Shown piece by piece: positions 9,563 through 20,409 of a stretch of DNA of 64,000 nt. This DNA comes from Thioploca sp. (GTDB lineage: Bacteria; Pseudomonadota; Gammaproteobacteria; Beggiatoales; Beggiatoaceae): assembly GCA_012032555.1 (NCBI GenBank), contig JAAUSR010000007.1, forward strand, positions 49,048 through 113,047, read 5' to 3'. The position numbers were made by a program, and so were the translations under genes. Numbering within the stretch: the stretch's first letter is position 1; every line of letters begins with the position of its first letter. The notes below the pieces were generated by a model. The model was not told where the DNA came from and made no database searches. It saw only the letters and a program-made list of their open reading frames with translations.

Positions 9563-11314
9563 TTGGAGATGAGTACAGCCATTTTCCTAGGACTCCGATG
9601 TAGCATGATACTAGTGGGATTAGCTTTATTAAATACCCTAGTATCAGCCACTACTGAGCGACAATCTCTTCTGCCACTTTCCTCAGTTAGCCTGAATGAA
9701 GAACAAATCGCTTTAGGCAAACAAATTTACCGCCAGGGTTTTTCATCTGCTAACCATCCGGTAACGGCTATTGTTCAAGGAGATGTGACATTTGATGGTA
9801 GCCAGTTTACTTGTATTAATTGTCATCGACGCAGCGGAATGGGTGCGATTGAAGGTAATAGAATTGTCCCACCCGTGACCGGATTGGCACTCTATAATTC
9901 TTCGGATTGGTTCTGGACTGATATTGAAAATTTAGCCACTCGCGATACTTTAACGGCTTCTCCGGCGAACCCATTTTCCTTATCGTCAGGGTTAGCCTAT
10001 AGAAAACGCCCGGCTTACACCGATAACACATTAGCTCAAGCGATTCGGGAAGGAATTGATTCAAATGGCCAACCATTCAGTCCACTGATGCCGCGTTATA
10101 ATCTAGCTGAGCAAGATATGTCAGCATTGATTGCGTATTTAAAAACGTTATCAACTCAATTTTCTCCAGGGGTCACCGAAAAAAATATTTACTTTGCTAC
10201 TGTCGTGACTGAAGAGGTCAATCTTGACCAACGGCAAGCGATGTTAACGGTCTTAGAAACTTATTTTAAGGAAAAAAATGCGCAAACCCGTGATGAAACG
10301 CGACGACTCCAAACCGGCGCTTTTTATCATCGCTACAAAAATAAAGCCTATCGACAATGGGTTTTGCTTCCGTGGTTATTAACCGGGCCACCAACCACAT
10401 GGCCAGAACAATTAGCTCGCTATTACCAACAGCAACCGGTATTTGCGATGGTGAGTGGTATTAGTACACATTATTGGCAACCGATCTACACTTTTTGCGA
10501 ACAACGACAAATTCCCTGTTTACTACCCAACACCGATTGGCCTAAGTTACCCGATAAACCGGATGATTTTTATACTTTATACTTTTCTAAAGGTGTTAGC
10601 TTAGAAGCGTTGGCTATAGCTAAACAACTGGCTAGACATTCAACACCTACAATGATTTTGCAAATATTTCGTCCTGATACCGTCGGTGCAGCGGCTGCTC
10701 AAATGGTTCATCGTACTCTTTCCACAGCGGCTATCCGAGATTGGTCTTTGACGGCTACAACTAAACTGACTGTTAATTCTCTTTCTCATCAAGTGCAAAC
10801 CAGTCCAACGAATATAGTAATATTTTGGCTTAGCGGTGATGAATTAGTCGAACTAACCGATTGGTCCACACGACGGGAAAATTCACCGCAATTTTACTTT
10901 TCTGCTACGTTATTGAATAGTCAGTTTACTTTGATACCTCAATCCATGCGAGATAAAAGTTTTGTTGCCCATCTCTATTCTTTACCCACCGATCTAAAAC
11001 CACGTTCGCAAAGAATACAAGCTTGGTTACAAAACCGAAATATTTCCTTGATAAATCTTAAAATTCAGGATCAAACCTATTTTGCCAGCCTTATTCTAGG
11101 AGAGGGAATTATGCATATCAAACGGTATTTTTACCGAGATTATCTACTCGATTCCATCGATCATGCTGAAGGGATGGCTATTTTTTCAGCTTACTATCCA
11201 CGATTAAGTTTTGGCCCTGGACAAAGGTATTTAGCTAAAGGTTGTTATATTTTGGAACTAAAAAATCAAAATGATGAAGTGATAGTTAATAACAGTACGT
11301 GGATTGTACCTTAA
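9563..11314 (+). CDS. Periplasmic cytochrome c fused to a type 1 periplasmic-binding-like domain
   Basis: The reading frame begins with a TTG at 9563, two bases after the sco1 stop. ATG codons at 9569 and 9602 are alternatives, and all give a signal peptide (MILVGLALLNTLVSA). A single haem motif CINCH starts at Cys84, within a cytochrome c domain of about residues 40-200 ending in PLMPRYNLAEQDMSALIAYL, which holds a likely axial Met. Residues 205-583 resemble a branched-chain amino acid type periplasmic-binding domain (for example LPWLLTGPPTTWPEQ, FAMVSGISTHYWQPI and a TPTMILQIFRPDTVGAAAA segment). The fusion suggests an electron carrier that senses or presents a ligand, coupled to the copper system. 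The ligand is unknown. Confidence 0.75.
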   Translation: MEMSTAIFLGLRCSMILVGLALLNTLVSATTERQSLLPLSSVSLNEEQIALGKQIYRQGFSSANHPVTAIVQGDVTFDGSQFTCINCHRRSGMGAIEGNRIVPPVTGLALYNSSDWFWTDIENLATRDTLTASPANPFSLSSGLAYRKRPAYTDNTLAQAIREGIDSNGQPFSPLMPRYNLAEQDMSALIAYLKTLSTQFSPGVTEKNIYFATVVTEEVNLDQRQAMLTVLETYFKEKNAQTRDETRRLQTGAFYHRYKNKAYRQWVLLPWLLTGPPTTWPEQLARYYQQQPVFAMVSGISTHYWQPIYTFCEQRQIPCLLPNTDWPKLPDKPDDFYTLYFSKGVSLEALAIAKQLARHSTPTMILQIFRPDTVGAAAAQMVHRTLSTAAIRDWSLTATTKLTVNSLSHQVQTSPTNIVIFWLSGDELVELTDWSTRRENSPQFYFSATLLNSQFTLIPQSMRDKSFVAHLYSLPTDLKPRSQRIQAWLQNRNISLINLKIQDQTYFASLILGEGIMHIKRYFYRDYLLDSIDHAEGMAIFSAYYPRLSFGPGQRYLAKGCYILELKNQNDEVIVNNSTWIVP

Positions 11315-11468
11315 GCAGTTATTATCAGTTATTAAATAATAGCTATTTATTATTAATAATCGGTCAGTCGTTATCAAATAACCGCTAACCACTATCATAT
11401 AATATGAAATTTCTGTCGAAAAATATTAAATCATTAATTAATAGTTGTGGTAACTGATAACTGACATT
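11315..11468. repeat. AT-rich intergenic region with TAACTGA-type heptamers
   Basis: The 154 bases between genes contain degenerate TTATTA/AATAAT tracts and end in GGTAACTGATAACTGACA directly before the next ATG at 11469. The same heptamers precede sco1 (8961) and the TauE-like gene (46589), so they belong to a dispersed family. Confidence 0.6.
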
Positions 11469-12062
11469 ATGACAATACTTAAGCCCAAATTAAAAGAAAA
11501 GGTTCATATTTTTTGGTTAGCGGCGACAGCAGAAATTTGCCAAGCAAAATCGGACCGATTTTTTAAAGAATTGGTGAAACAATCCTTTCCAGATCAGGAA
11601 TTGCATAAAACAACTTTGGCTCTGATAGTGGATGCGAGTGTAACCATCCAATATGCGATATTAACGGGTAAAATTAAAGCAAATCAGCCCATTGTCGTTA
11701 TTCAAGACTATTGCCTTAAAGTGTTATGGCCGGATCAACCCACCGATTATCATGACTATCTCAACTATGTCATTCATGTTGCTTGGTTATTATTACAAGA
11801 ATGTTTTGAAGAAATCGCTCACTTAGCCCAAGAGAAATTGTCCACCTATCTTGATTCAAAGGAGTTTAACAGTCAATATAATTTACCACCAGCGGATGGT
11901 TACTTAGAAGACGGTACACCAGTTTGGTCGGTGGCAAGTTTTGCTAAGAAAACTGGTCAATCGATTGCAGAGGTAAATGAGCAACTACAGCAGTTGTCAG
12001 CGGAAGAAGAAAACCCACTAGTGGTTATTCGGTCAACGGAAAAAGTTTTTACCCGTCACTAA
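11469..12062 (+). CDS. Hypothetical cytoplasmic protein, 197 residues
   Basis: I do not recognise this family. There is no signal peptide or membrane segment. The protein is mostly helical in appearance, with a hydrophobic central part (about 65-125) and an acidic C-terminal region containing SVASFAKKTGQSIAEVNEQLQQL (a helix-turn-helix-like or linker segment, residues ~155-177). After the TAA at 12060-12062, the +1 frame stays open for 26 codons to a TGA at about 12142 and reads like ordinary protein (SASITPLTLEFRPRLKEDLL). A frameshift may therefore have shortened the original. It follows a heptamer-containing spacer. Confidence 0.6.
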   Translation: MTILKPKLKEKVHIFWLAATAEICQAKSDRFFKELVKQSFPDQELHKTTLALIVDASVTIQYAILTGKIKANQPIVVIQDYCLKVLWPDQPTDYHDYLNYVIHVAWLLLQECFEEIAHLAQEKLSTYLDSKEFNSQYNLPPADGYLEDGTPVWSVASFAKKTGQSIAEVNEQLQQLSAEEENPLVVIRSTEKVFTRH

Positions 12063-12349
12063 CTTAAAAGAACCGTTATCAGCATCGATTACCCCCCTCA
12101 CTTTAGAATTCCGGCCGAGATTAAAAGAAGACTTACTCGATTGATAAATAGAGACACTTAAAGCCACAACCCGATTGAACTTCAAGTGGGTTAAACCACG
12201 CAGTGAGGAGAAGTTTTTCAGAGAGAGATTTGAGTGAATCGTTCAAATCCTTTATCGGTTACCACCATCGCTATAATTAGTGGTGTATCATCAGCAAATT
12301 TAGCCCAGATGGAACCACGTGAAATCTGGGATTCTATAAATCAGTGTTA

Positions 12350-12757
12350 CTAAAAAACGCCCTTATCATTAAGATATGATGAATATTTTTTATCTGAGGT
12401 TAAAATATGATTAACTAGCCAATTATTTAAAAAAGCGAACATTTCTAACGAAATCGTGGCATTTCCTTTGATTAACCTCACTTTTAATTTCAGTAATTGC
12501 TTCAAAAGATCATCATGTTCCTTTCTATGAATTTGCCAATTTGGGTAAGAATACGTTTCCAATAATTTTTCTTCCGTTTTAAAATGATAGTTGGTATATT
12601 CAAACAGTTTCTCAATTATCAGTTCTATTTTCTTCCGACTACCATCAGCAATGATGATTTCATGCATTTTATTAATAATTTTAATTAAATGTTGATGTTG
12701 TTCATCAATAGTTTTGATATTCACACTATATTGCTCAGACCACCTAATAAATTTCAT
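12350..12757 (-). CDS. Bacteriohemerythrin
   Basis: This 135-residue protein has the di-iron hemerythrin ligand pattern: IDEQHQHL, then YHFKTEEKLL, HRKEHDDL and VNHILTSDKKY. Hemerythrins bind O2 reversibly through a non-haem di-iron site in a four-helix bundle, and in microaerophilic sulfur oxidisers they are thought to carry or sense oxygen. The start at 12757 is preferred because GAGGG lies 7 bases upstream and the N-terminus MKFIRWSEQYSVNIKTID fits the family. A second in-frame ATG at 12772 would add five residues. It stands alone, flanked by non-coding sequence on both sides. Confidence 0.92.
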   Translation of the reverse strand: MKFIRWSEQYSVNIKTIDEQHQHLIKIINKMHEIIIADGSRKKIELIIEKLFEYTNYHFKTEEKLLETYSYPNWQIHRKEHDDLLKQLLKLKVRLIKGNATISLEMFAFLNNWLVNHILTSDKKYSSYLNDKGVF

Positions 12758-12772
12758 CGGTACTACCCTCAT

Positions 12773-13163
12773 CTAGTTGCTTATGAGCTATCTCAATTTA
12801 ATGGGTACACGAGTTCATTTTCTTCATGAAAGGGCTTCCCATTAATTTTATTAACCATCTTAATAAGTTGGATAATTCAAAACCCAGCATGCGCTCCTTA
12901 GTCTAATCAGCTAGCTGGTTTAAAATGAGGGTTGGTGGTGAATATTGTTAATTCTATTGCCGTTATCAACTTGTAGATTACTTGTAGTCTATTCATCACC
13001 CATTTTTATGGTTTACTCTTATTAAGTGTAACCGCCTTGTATCTCATTTTTATCTCGTTGTGTGTCATCTAATACAATCCGTGTAATAATATCCACTCCA
13101 ATGGCTTTTATTTTAGTTTTCTATTCTCTATAAAATATTAATTATGCTGGCACGTTTCATCAC
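12773..13163. other. Non-coding stretch, nothing recognised
   Basis: About 390 bases with no plausible reading frame, repeat or terminator that I could identify. It probably contains the promoter of the hemerythrin gene close to 12773-12830. Confidence 0.4.
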
Positions 13164-13506
13164 TTAAACAGATATAACAGTTAGATATTTTTCGATGAGT
13201 TTGCCGGTTGTAGTCATTCCTTCTTCTGTTTTATTCATTTTACTTAGCTCAACCGCTTTTTCTCTATATTTCGGTTGTTCTATTAATGGCGGTAATTCAC
13301 GGTTAGCTGTTTTTACGGAAAGCTGATTCTGAAATCACTTGTGTTAATTCGTCAATACTCGCACCTAGTAGGGGCATGATTATTTGTCTGACGGCTGTTT
13401 CTGTCCCGATTCTTATTTCGGTAATTTGTCGATACAATTCCATTTTACCGCTCCAATCCGTCAGATTCAGTTTGTAACGGTTATTTTTATATTTCTTAGT
13501 GTTCAA
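13164..13506 (-). pseudogene. Frameshifted small hypothetical gene
   Basis: A 67-codon frame (13303-13506; MNTKKYKNNRYKLNLTDWSG at its start) ends at a stop just after a short A run. The adjacent frame then continues without stops as TANRELPPLIEQPKYREKAV and onward to a TAA at 13164-13166, giving about 113 codons in all. The protein-like composition on both sides of the shift suggests one gene broken near 13310-13320, by mutation or sequencing error. No family was recognised. It lies downstream of the small gene at 13605-13859 in the same orientation. Confidence 0.4.
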
Positions 13507-13604
13507 TTAATTCGGCTAAATGAACTACCACATGATGTATTAATCGTGGGCTAAGCTGCTGTCTAGCCTATTTGTTGACCTTACTGTAAACGCATGCTTG
13601 CAAA

Positions 13605-13859
13605 TTACGCCACTTCCACTCGTTGAGGATAAGCGGTTAATTGTCTATCGCTAATTTGGTAGGTTTTAGCTTCTTGATCAGCCGGAACGATTTTAAAACC
13701 TTCTTGGTAAATAATATTGAGCATGGACAAAATCTGCTTCAATTCTGCATCCGGATGCATTTCAATAAGCCAAGCCATCAGATCATTAACGGGTAGTGAT
13801 TGTCTGAGTTTCTGGATAATATACAATCCTGGTACTGTTGTATTATTTGTTTCTATCAT
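13605..13859 (-). CDS. Small hypothetical protein, 84 residues
   Basis: An acidic, helical-looking protein without export signal (GLYIIQKLRQSLPVNDLMAW, then EMHPDAELKQILSMLNIIYQ). The pattern is vaguely like a winged-helix or PqqD-type small domain, but this is not strong enough to name. It has the same orientation as the broken small gene 98 bases downstream, so the two may once have been a pair. Confidence 0.4.
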   Translation of the reverse strand: MIETNNTTVPGLYIIQKLRQSLPVNDLMAWLIEMHPDAELKQILSMLNIIYQEGFKIVPADQEAKTYQISDRQLTAYPQRVEVA

Positions 13860-14092
13860 CTTGAGTTATCCTAATGGGTGTAAAATTCTTCACGGTTTAA
13901 TCTGGTTATCAGGAAGTCAGTCATCGGTTAATACTGCTACGATTGTTCAACACAAGCATTTGACAAAGCATGAGACTTGGTGAAGTACGTAAATTAACAA
14001 AATATCAGGCCGATCTCCAAAAGATAACGAGAAAAATTGTTGGCGTGGGAGAATATTGGGATTTGTGTGCAGTCAGGTCGCGTGACCATGAT

Positions 14093-15052
14093 CTAATCTC
14101 TTATATAGTGACAGGTATATCCGCTTGGATATTTTTGCAAATAGTCCTGATGGTAATCCTCAGCGAGGTAGAAAATTCCTGCCGCCACGATCTCAGTAAC
14201 AACCGGCCGTTTCCACTTACCACTCGCATTGACTTCGCCCTTGACTTTCTCAGCAATACTACGCTGTTCCACATTATGGAAAAAGATGGCACTGCGGTAC
14301 GAGGTTCCGATGTCGTTACCCTGGCGATTGAGAGTTGTAGGGTCATGAATGCGGAAGAAAAAGCGTAGCAAAGCTTCATAGGTTGTCTTGGTGGGATCAA
14401 AGCGAATCTGGATCGCCTCAGCATGACCTTTGTGGGATTCATAGGTGGCATTGATTGCTGTGCCCCCCGTATATCCTACCACGGTGGAGATCACGCCCGG
14501 TTGTTGCCGGATGAGTTCTTGCATACCCCAGAAGCATCCCCCCGCGAGGGTAGCCATTTCTACCTTGAGCTTTGGCACGGGGCGACCAAATAATGACAAA
14601 AGTTCCCCATAGCCCGCTTTCTCTAGATCGTCTACCGGGATGAAGCGAAGCGAAGCCGAATTAATGCAGTAACGCAAACCGGTTGGTTCTGGTCCATCAT
14701 TGAAAACATGTCCCAAGTGTGAATCGGACAACTGAGAGCGCACTTCTGTGCGAATCATCCCATGAGAAGCATCCTGCTTCTCGACGATCTTACTGTCCAA
14801 CAGGGGTTGGGTGAAACTAGGCCATCCACAACCGGAATCGAACTTGTCCTGGGAGGAAAAAAGTGGTTTGCCTGACACGACATCCACATAAAGACCCTCA
14901 CGCTTCTCGTTCCAGAACTCATTCTGAAAGGGTGGTTCTGTGCCGTTTTCTTGAGTTACGTGGTATTGTACGGGTGTCAATCGTTGTTTGAGTTCGGATT
15001 TAACTGATTTTTTAGAATCGTCGACTGGCGTTTCGCTGTTAGTTTTGACCAT
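14093..15052 (-). CDS. msrBA: Bifunctional peptide-methionine sulfoxide reductase, MsrB-MsrA fusion
   Basis: The 319-residue product repairs oxidised methionine. The N-terminal MsrB domain (about 20-160) has [17 protein letters not shown] and [11 protein letters not shown] with catalytic Cys129. The C-terminal MsrA domain (about 165-319) has GGCFWG with catalytic Cys173, and GYTGG and GHAEA motifs. The order is B then A. The usual two CxxC zinc pairs of MsrB are absent ([11 protein letters not shown] and [10 protein letters not shown] replace them), so this is a zinc-free type. The start at 15052 is chosen because GAGGGAC stands just upstream; an upstream in-frame ATG at 15109 would add 19 residues. 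No signal peptide is seen with the chosen start, so it is probably cytoplasmic. It is the next gene downstream of gltB on the same strand, about 200 bases away. Confidence 0.93.
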   Translation of the reverse strand: MVKTNSETPVDDSKKSVKSELKQRLTPVQYHVTQENGTEPPFQNEFWNEKREGLYVDVVSGKPLFSSQDKFDSGCGWPSFTQPLLDSKIVEKQDASHGMIRTEVRSQLSDSHLGHVFNDGPEPTGLRYCINSASLRFIPVDDLEKAGYGELLSLFGRPVPKLKVEMATLAGGCFWGMQELIRQQPGVISTVVGYTGGTAINATYESHKGHAEAIQIRFDPTKTTYEALLRFFFRIHDPTTLNRQGNDIGTSYRSAIFFHNVEQRSIAEKVKGEVNASGKWKRPVVTEIVAAGIFYLAEDYHQDYLQKYPSGYTCHYIRD

Positions 15053-15250
15053 TATTTGTCCCTCATTTCGGTTATCGTTGAAGTAGCTATCCGTTGTATC
15101 GGCAAACAAGTTGTTTTAATTCTTACGTCGAACTCAGGTTAGAATAATCCGATTTATTTCTGGAACGTAGTAGTATACACAAGGAGTTACAACCCCTTGT
15201 GATACTTGATTAATATTACTGACAATTTAGTACTACTTAATTAACCAATT

Positions 15251-18200
15251 TTAAGCAGTTCGTCGCAATGTCGGTTGAGGTGATTGTTTCATGTGCATTT
15301 GTTCTAAGGCACGGCGATAATCGACCGGCATGACTTTGACAAAATGGGGTAAATAGTCATCCCAATTATCAAGAATCTGGCGAGCACGATTGCTCTGGGT
15401 ATAATGCCAGTGTCTTTCAATTAAGGTTTTAAGACGTAAGGCATCGTGGCGGGTCATATCGCGCATGACATCAACCAATCCATGTGATTCTAAATCACTG
15501 CCTTGATGATAAAGATTCTCTAATGCAGTAGCTTCTTCTACAATAGGTGCTAATTCCACCATCGATAAGTTACAGCGACGTTCAAAATCACCTAATTCAT
15601 CTAAAACGTAGGCAATACCACCACTCATACCCGCAGCAAAATTACGGCCGGTATAACCCAGCACCACCACGACACCACCAGTCATATATTCACAACCGTG
15701 ATCACCAACGCCTTCAATAACAGCGATCGCACCAGAGTTTCGCACGGCAAACCGTTCTCCAGCAACGCCACGGAAATAACACTCACCACTGATAGCACCG
15801 TATAGTACCGTGTTACCAACAATAATATTTTCCTCGGCGACGATAGGACAATTCGTCGGGGGATAAATGACTAAACGTCCACCGCTCAAGCCTTTACCAA
15901 CATAGTCATTGGCTTCACCGCTTAACTCAATACTCACACCATGTGCTAAAAAAGCACCGAAACTTTGCCCAGCGCAACCGGTAACTTTAATATAAATAGT
16001 ATCTTCAGGAAGTCCCTCATGTCCATATCGTTTAGCAACTTCTCCGGAAAGCATCGCACCAAAAGTACGGTTCCTATTATAAATAGGCATTTCAATTTTT
16101 ACCGCTTCTTGGTGTTCTAATGCCGGTTGAGCTTGGTTAATCAAAATCTGATCGAGCGCTTTTTCTAAACCATGTTCTTGTTGTTCACAGTTATAAGTCG
16201 CGATGTGGGGTGCAACCGACGGGTAATATAAAATTTTAGAAAAATCCAGACCTTTAGCCTTCCAGTGCGCGATAGCTTTACGCATATCCAGTTTATCTGA
16301 ACGCCCAATCATTTCCTTGACGGTGCGGAATCCTAATTTAGCCATCCATTCGCGGACTTCTTCTGCCACGAACATAAAGTAATTGATGACGTGCTCTGGT
16401 TTGCCAGTAAACCGTTTCCGTAGTTCGGGATCTTGGGTGGCAATGCCGACTGGACAAGTGTTGAGATGGCATTTACGCATCATTAAGCAACCTTCAACAA
16501 TCAAAGCGACGGTAGCAAAGCCAAATTCATCAGCGCCCAGCATCGCCGCGATGACGACATCACGTCCAGTGCGTATTCCACCGTCAGTTTGTACTGCAAT
16601 ACGACCCCGTAATTTATTTAATACTAACGTTTGATGGGTTTCTGCTAAACCAATTTCCCAAGGTAAACCGGCATGTTTGATAGAAGTAATCGGACTTGCA
16701 CCCGTACCACCATCATAACCAGAAATCGTGACATGATCAGCATGTGCCTTAGAAACACCGGCAGCAATGGTACCAACACCCACTTCTGAAACCAGCTTAA
16801 CACTGATACGTGCTTGAGGATTAACGTTTTTTAGGTCATGAATCAACTGCGCTAAGTCTTCAATAGAATAAATATCATGGTGTGGCGGTGGCGAAATCAA
16901 TCCCACCCCCGGGGTAGAATGACGAACTCGCGCAATGGTTTTATCGACTTTATGACCAGGTAATTGTCCACCTTCGCCGGGTTTAGCGCCTTGAGCAATT
17001 TTAATTTGAATATCATCGGCGTTAACGAGATATTCAGTAGTCACACCAAAACGTCCCGAAGCGACTTGTTTAATCGCCGAACGCATAGAATCCCCAGTTG
17101 CTAAAGGGTTAAATCGCTCGGGTTCTTCACCACCTTCACCGGTATTAGATTTACCACCGAGACGATTCATCGCAATGGCTAGCGTAGTGTGTGCTTCATA
17201 GGAAATTGAACCAAAAGACATCGCACCGGTAGCAAACCGTTTGACGATTTCGCGCGCGGGTTCAACTTCTGCTAGTGGAATGGGTGATTCGGCCAATTTA
17301 AACTCAAACAACCCTCGTAAAGTCAATAACCGCTCATTTTGTTCATTAATGGACTCGGTAAACTGGTGGTAAAGCGCGCGATTGTTGCTGCGGGTAGCCT
17401 GTTGTAATTGACTGATCGTTTCTAAAGTCCAAGCATGTTGTTCACCACGTATTCGATAAGCATATTCACCACCAGCATCTAAAGCATGACGATATAACGG
17501 TGCATTACTAAAAGCGAGTTGATGACGCAGTACGGTTTCTTGCGCAATTTCACTTAAACCAACCCCAGCTGTTTTACATTTGGTTCCGGTAAAATACTGA
17601 ACAATAAATTCATCCGCTAAACCCAGGACATCAAAAATTTGCGCGCCACAATAAGACTGGTAAGTGGAAATACCCATTTTGGACATCACTTTTAACATGC
17701 CTTTGGCGACTGCCTTCATATACCGCTTATGAATTTCTACTTCGGTCAGTTCTTCAGCTAACGTATGCCGAATAGCAGCAAGCGTATCAAAAGCGAGATA
17801 GGGATTAATCGCTTCGGCTCCGTAACCAGCTAGCAAACAAAAATGATGTACTTCTCTAGCCTCGCCGGTTTCAACGACTAAACCCGATTCGGTGCGCAAA
17901 CCAGTTCGGATGAGATGGTGATGAACCGCCGAAGTAGCCAACAAAGCTGGAATCGCAATATGATCGGTATCGACACTGCGGTCAGAGAGAATCAAAATAT
18001 TATTGCCTGCTAATACCGCTTGTTCCGCCTGTTGACATAATTGATTCAATGCCACTGCCATCCCGGCAGCACTTTGAACTGCTGGGTAGCAGATGCTTAA
18101 TGTCTTAGTACGAAATGCCCCATTAGTACGCGTTTCGATACGCCGAACTCTTTCTAAATCAATATTGGTTAAAATGGGTTGGCTGACTTCTAACCGCTTG

Positions 18201-19888
18201 AGAGAACTACCTTGTTGTAACCCCAGTAAATTAGGACGGGGGCCAATTAATGACACCAGCGACATGACTAATTCTTCTCGAATGGGATCAATCGCTGGAT
18301 TAGTCACTTGTGCAAAACTCTGCTTAAAATAATCGTATAATAACCGTGGACGATTAGATAACACGGCTGGTGAAGCATCCATACCCATTGAACCAACTGG
18401 ATCTTGACCACCCATTACCATTGGAATTAAAAAGAATTTCAAATCTTCTTGAGTGTAGCCAAACGCTTGTTGTCGATCTAACAGAATTTCTTCGCTGGGT
18501 GGCATAGCGGCGACTTCCGCCGGTAAACTTTTCAACCGAATTTGACTATCATCTAACCATTGTTGATAAGGTGCTTTATTGGCTAATTGGGCTTTTAATT
18601 CCGCATCATCAATAATACGTCCTTGTTCGGTATCAATGAGAAACATTTTCCCGGGTTGCAAGCGCCATTTTTTTATAATTTTTGCTTGGGGAATATTAAG
18701 TACACCCATTTCAGAAGCCATGATAACAATATCATCATTCGTAATTAAATAGCGCGCTGGTCGTAAACCATTTCTATCTAAAGTAGCACCAATTTGGCGA
18801 CCATCAGTAAAAGCCACTGCCGCTGGACCATCCCAAGGTTCCATTAAAGCAGCGTGATATTCGTAAAAGGCGCGACGTTTATTATCCATTAAAGGATTGC
18901 CAGACCAAGCCTCTGGAATAAGTAACATCATGGCATGAGCGAGAGAATAACCACCCGCTACTAACAGTTCTAACGCATTATCAAAACAGGCTGAATCAGA
19001 CTGTCCTTCAGCGATTAAAGGCCAAAGTTTATTGAGATCTTCACCCAATAATGCCGAAGCCATCGAATGACGGCGAGCAGCCATCCAATTTAAGTTACCC
19101 CGTAACGTATTGATTTCGCCATTATGACAAATCATCCGAAAAGGATGAGCTAAATTCCAAGTAGGAAAAGTGTTCGTTGAAAACCGTTGATGAACTAAAG
19201 CTAATGCGGTTATCAGTCGCGGATCTTGTAAATCAGGATAATACACGCCTACTTGGTTAGCCAGTAGCATTCCCTTATACAATAAGGTACGAGAAGAACA
19301 AGAAGGAATGTAAAAATCGGTGTAGCCAATATTTAACTGGTGACGCACGGTATGTTCTATTACCCTGCGAATCACAAACAGTTTACGTTCAAAAGTATCT
19401 TGGTTAGTATCTTGTTGACCTTTACCGATAAAGACTTGCCAAATCACCGGTTCAACTGCTTTGACACTGGCACTTAAACCTTGATTATGGGTGGGCACTT
19501 TGCGCCAACCCAATACGGTTTGTCCTTCGGCAGTGACTACTTCGTTGATGATATTTTGACAGGCTATACGCGTCGGTTCTTGGCGAGGTAAAAACAACAT
19601 ACCAATACCATATTCACCTAAAGGAGGTAAAGTAATGCCGGCGTTAATACATTCCTCACGGAGAAAAGCATCCGGTATTTGGATAAGTATACCGGCACCA
19701 TCACCGGCTAAAGGATCAGCACCAACAGCACCACGGTGAGTCAAGTTCTTTAAAATTTCTAATCCTTGAATAATAATGTCATGACTTTTTTGTCCTTTAA
19801 TATGAACAATAAAACCAACACCGCAGGCGTCGTGCTCATGACTGGGATCATAAAGACCCTGTTTGGGTGGCAAAGCGCCGTGGCTCAT
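15251..19888 (-). CDS. gltB: Glutamate synthase (NADPH), large subunit
   Basis: The 1545-residue protein converts glutamine and 2-oxoglutarate into two glutamates with the small subunit. It has the full family layout: N-terminal class II glutaminase domain with EHDACGVGF, where Cys22 becomes the N-terminal nucleophile after propeptide removal; a central domain; the FMN domain with [15 protein letters not shown] and [10 protein letters not shown]; the iron-sulfur segment [13 protein letters not shown] near residue 1138; and the C-terminal GXGXG beta-helix domain ([31 protein letters not shown]). AAAGGAGG precedes the ATG. The small-subunit gene gltD is not next to it in this window, so it must be elsewhere. 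Confidence 0.97.
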   Translation of the reverse strand: MSHGALPPKQGLYDPSHEHDACGVGFIVHIKGQKSHDIIIQGLEILKNLTHRGAVGADPLAGDGAGILIQIPDAFLREECINAGITLPPLGEYGIGMLFLPRQEPTRIACQNIINEVVTAEGQTVLGWRKVPTHNQGLSASVKAVEPVIWQVFIGKGQQDTNQDTFERKLFVIRRVIEHTVRHQLNIGYTDFYIPSCSSRTLLYKGMLLANQVGVYYPDLQDPRLITALALVHQRFSTNTFPTWNLAHPFRMICHNGEINTLRGNLNWMAARRHSMASALLGEDLNKLWPLIAEGQSDSACFDNALELLVAGGYSLAHAMMLLIPEAWSGNPLMDNKRRAFYEYHAALMEPWDGPAAVAFTDGRQIGATLDRNGLRPARYLITNDDIVIMASEMGVLNIPQAKIIKKWRLQPGKMFLIDTEQGRIIDDAELKAQLANKAPYQQWLDDSQIRLKSLPAEVAAMPPSEEILLDRQQAFGYTQEDLKFFLIPMVMGGQDPVGSMGMDASPAVLSNRPRLLYDYFKQSFAQVTNPAIDPIREELVMSLVSLIGPRPNLLGLQQGSSLKRLEVSQPILTNIDLERVRRIETRTNGAFRTKTLSICYPAVQSAAGMAVALNQLCQQAEQAVLAGNNILILSDRSVDTDHIAIPALLATSAVHHHLIRTGLRTESGLVVETGEAREVHHFCLLAGYGAEAINPYLAFDTLAAIRHTLAEELTEVEIHKRYMKAVAKGMLKVMSKMGISTYQSYCGAQIFDVLGLADEFIVQYFTGTKCKTAGVGLSEIAQETVLRHQLAFSNAPLYRHALDAGGEYAYRIRGEQHAWTLETISQLQQATRSNNRALYHQFTESINEQNERLLTLRGLFEFKLAESPIPLAEVEPAREIVKRFATGAMSFGSISYEAHTTLAIAMNRLGGKSNTGEGGEEPERFNPLATGDSMRSAIKQVASGRFGVTTEYLVNADDIQIKIAQGAKPGEGGQLPGHKVDKTIARVRHSTPGVGLISPPPHHDIYSIEDLAQLIHDLKNVNPQARISVKLVSEVGVGTIAAGVSKAHADHVTISGYDGGTGASPITSIKHAGLPWEIGLAETHQTLVLNKLRGRIAVQTDGGIRTGRDVVIAAMLGADEFGFATVALIVEGCLMMRKCHLNTCPVGIATQDPELRKRFTGKPEHVINYFMFVAEEVREWMAKLGFRTVKEMIGRSDKLDMRKAIAHWKAKGLDFSKILYYPSVAPHIATYNCEQQEHGLEKALDQILINQAQPALEHQEAVKIEMPIYNRNRTFGAMLSGEVAKRYGHEGLPEDTIYIKVTGCAGQSFGAFLAHGVSIELSGEANDYVGKGLSGGRLVIYPPTNCPIVAEENIIVGNTVLYGAISGECYFRGVAGERFAVRNSGAIAVIEGVGDHGCEYMTGGVVVVLGYTGRNFAAGMSGGIAYVLDELGDFERRCNLSMVELAPIVEEATALENLYHQGSDLESHGLVDVMRDMTRHDALRLKTLIERHWHYTQSNRARQILDNWDDYLPHFVKVMPVDYRRALEQMHMKQSPQPTLRRTA

Positions 19889-20409
19889 TAAGTTTCCTCC
19901 TTTATAACAAGTAATCTCTTGAGCATTAAATAATATGATAGCCCCGATCAGCGTGAAAAGTGTTTAGAACGATTTCATCAGCAAAGATTTGGTATACCGT
20001 TGTGAGCATCGACAATTCTCTATTTTCAGGGCATAAAACCATCGTTCCCTATTTTTTCCAAGTGAGGAATAATTATTATGCTTTATATCTAACCGAATTT
20101 TTCTCAGTTGTTAGTTTGAGAATAAGACTCTGGTGTTATCTGCCAAATAATTAATTAAAAAATATCTCTTGAAAAGAGGAAAGACTGGAAAAGAAATAGG
20201 GCAAAACTCTTTTATTATAGTCATGTTAAGGTAGGCTGTCACGGATTTCTTAATGATTAAGCATGTCAGCACTTAATTTATCAAATTAAGTACCTTGGTT
20301 TTGGAAAGGTTGGGTTTTACTTCGCTCTACCCAACCTATGCACTTAACTTAATGGCACGACAACCTCAAGCCTTTTGCAAACCAAGGCACATTTTATTAA
20401 TCCCGTTAA
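19889..20409. other. Non-coding region upstream of gltB, with a palindromic element
   Basis: No convincing gene is present: a 64-codon plus-strand frame at 19960-20154 has no family resemblance or ribosome site. The region holds the gltB promoter side, the hairpin at 20307-20337 and a 15-base copy of the dispersed 18-mer end sequence (20343-20357). Confidence 0.5.
20307..20337. repeat. Palindromic intergenic hairpin next to a MITE-end motif
   Basis: Perfect 9-base arms AGGTTGGGT / ACCCAACCT surround a 13-base loop (TTTACTTCGCTCT). It is followed five bases later by CTTAACTTAATGGCA (20343-20357), part of the 18-mer that bounds the element at 24286-24391. A sister hairpin with a similar loop is at 47583-47609. 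It may also act as a terminator for the VWA gene ending at 20410. Confidence 0.65.

Noticed and set aside
13970..14368. 132-codon plus-strand frame overlapping msrBA
   Set aside because: It is antisense to the well-supported MsrA domain and has no motif of its own.
19960..20154. 64-codon plus-strand frame upstream of gltB
   Set aside because: No ribosome site, no protein-like conservation pattern and no family resemblance; it lies in AT-rich non-coding DNA.
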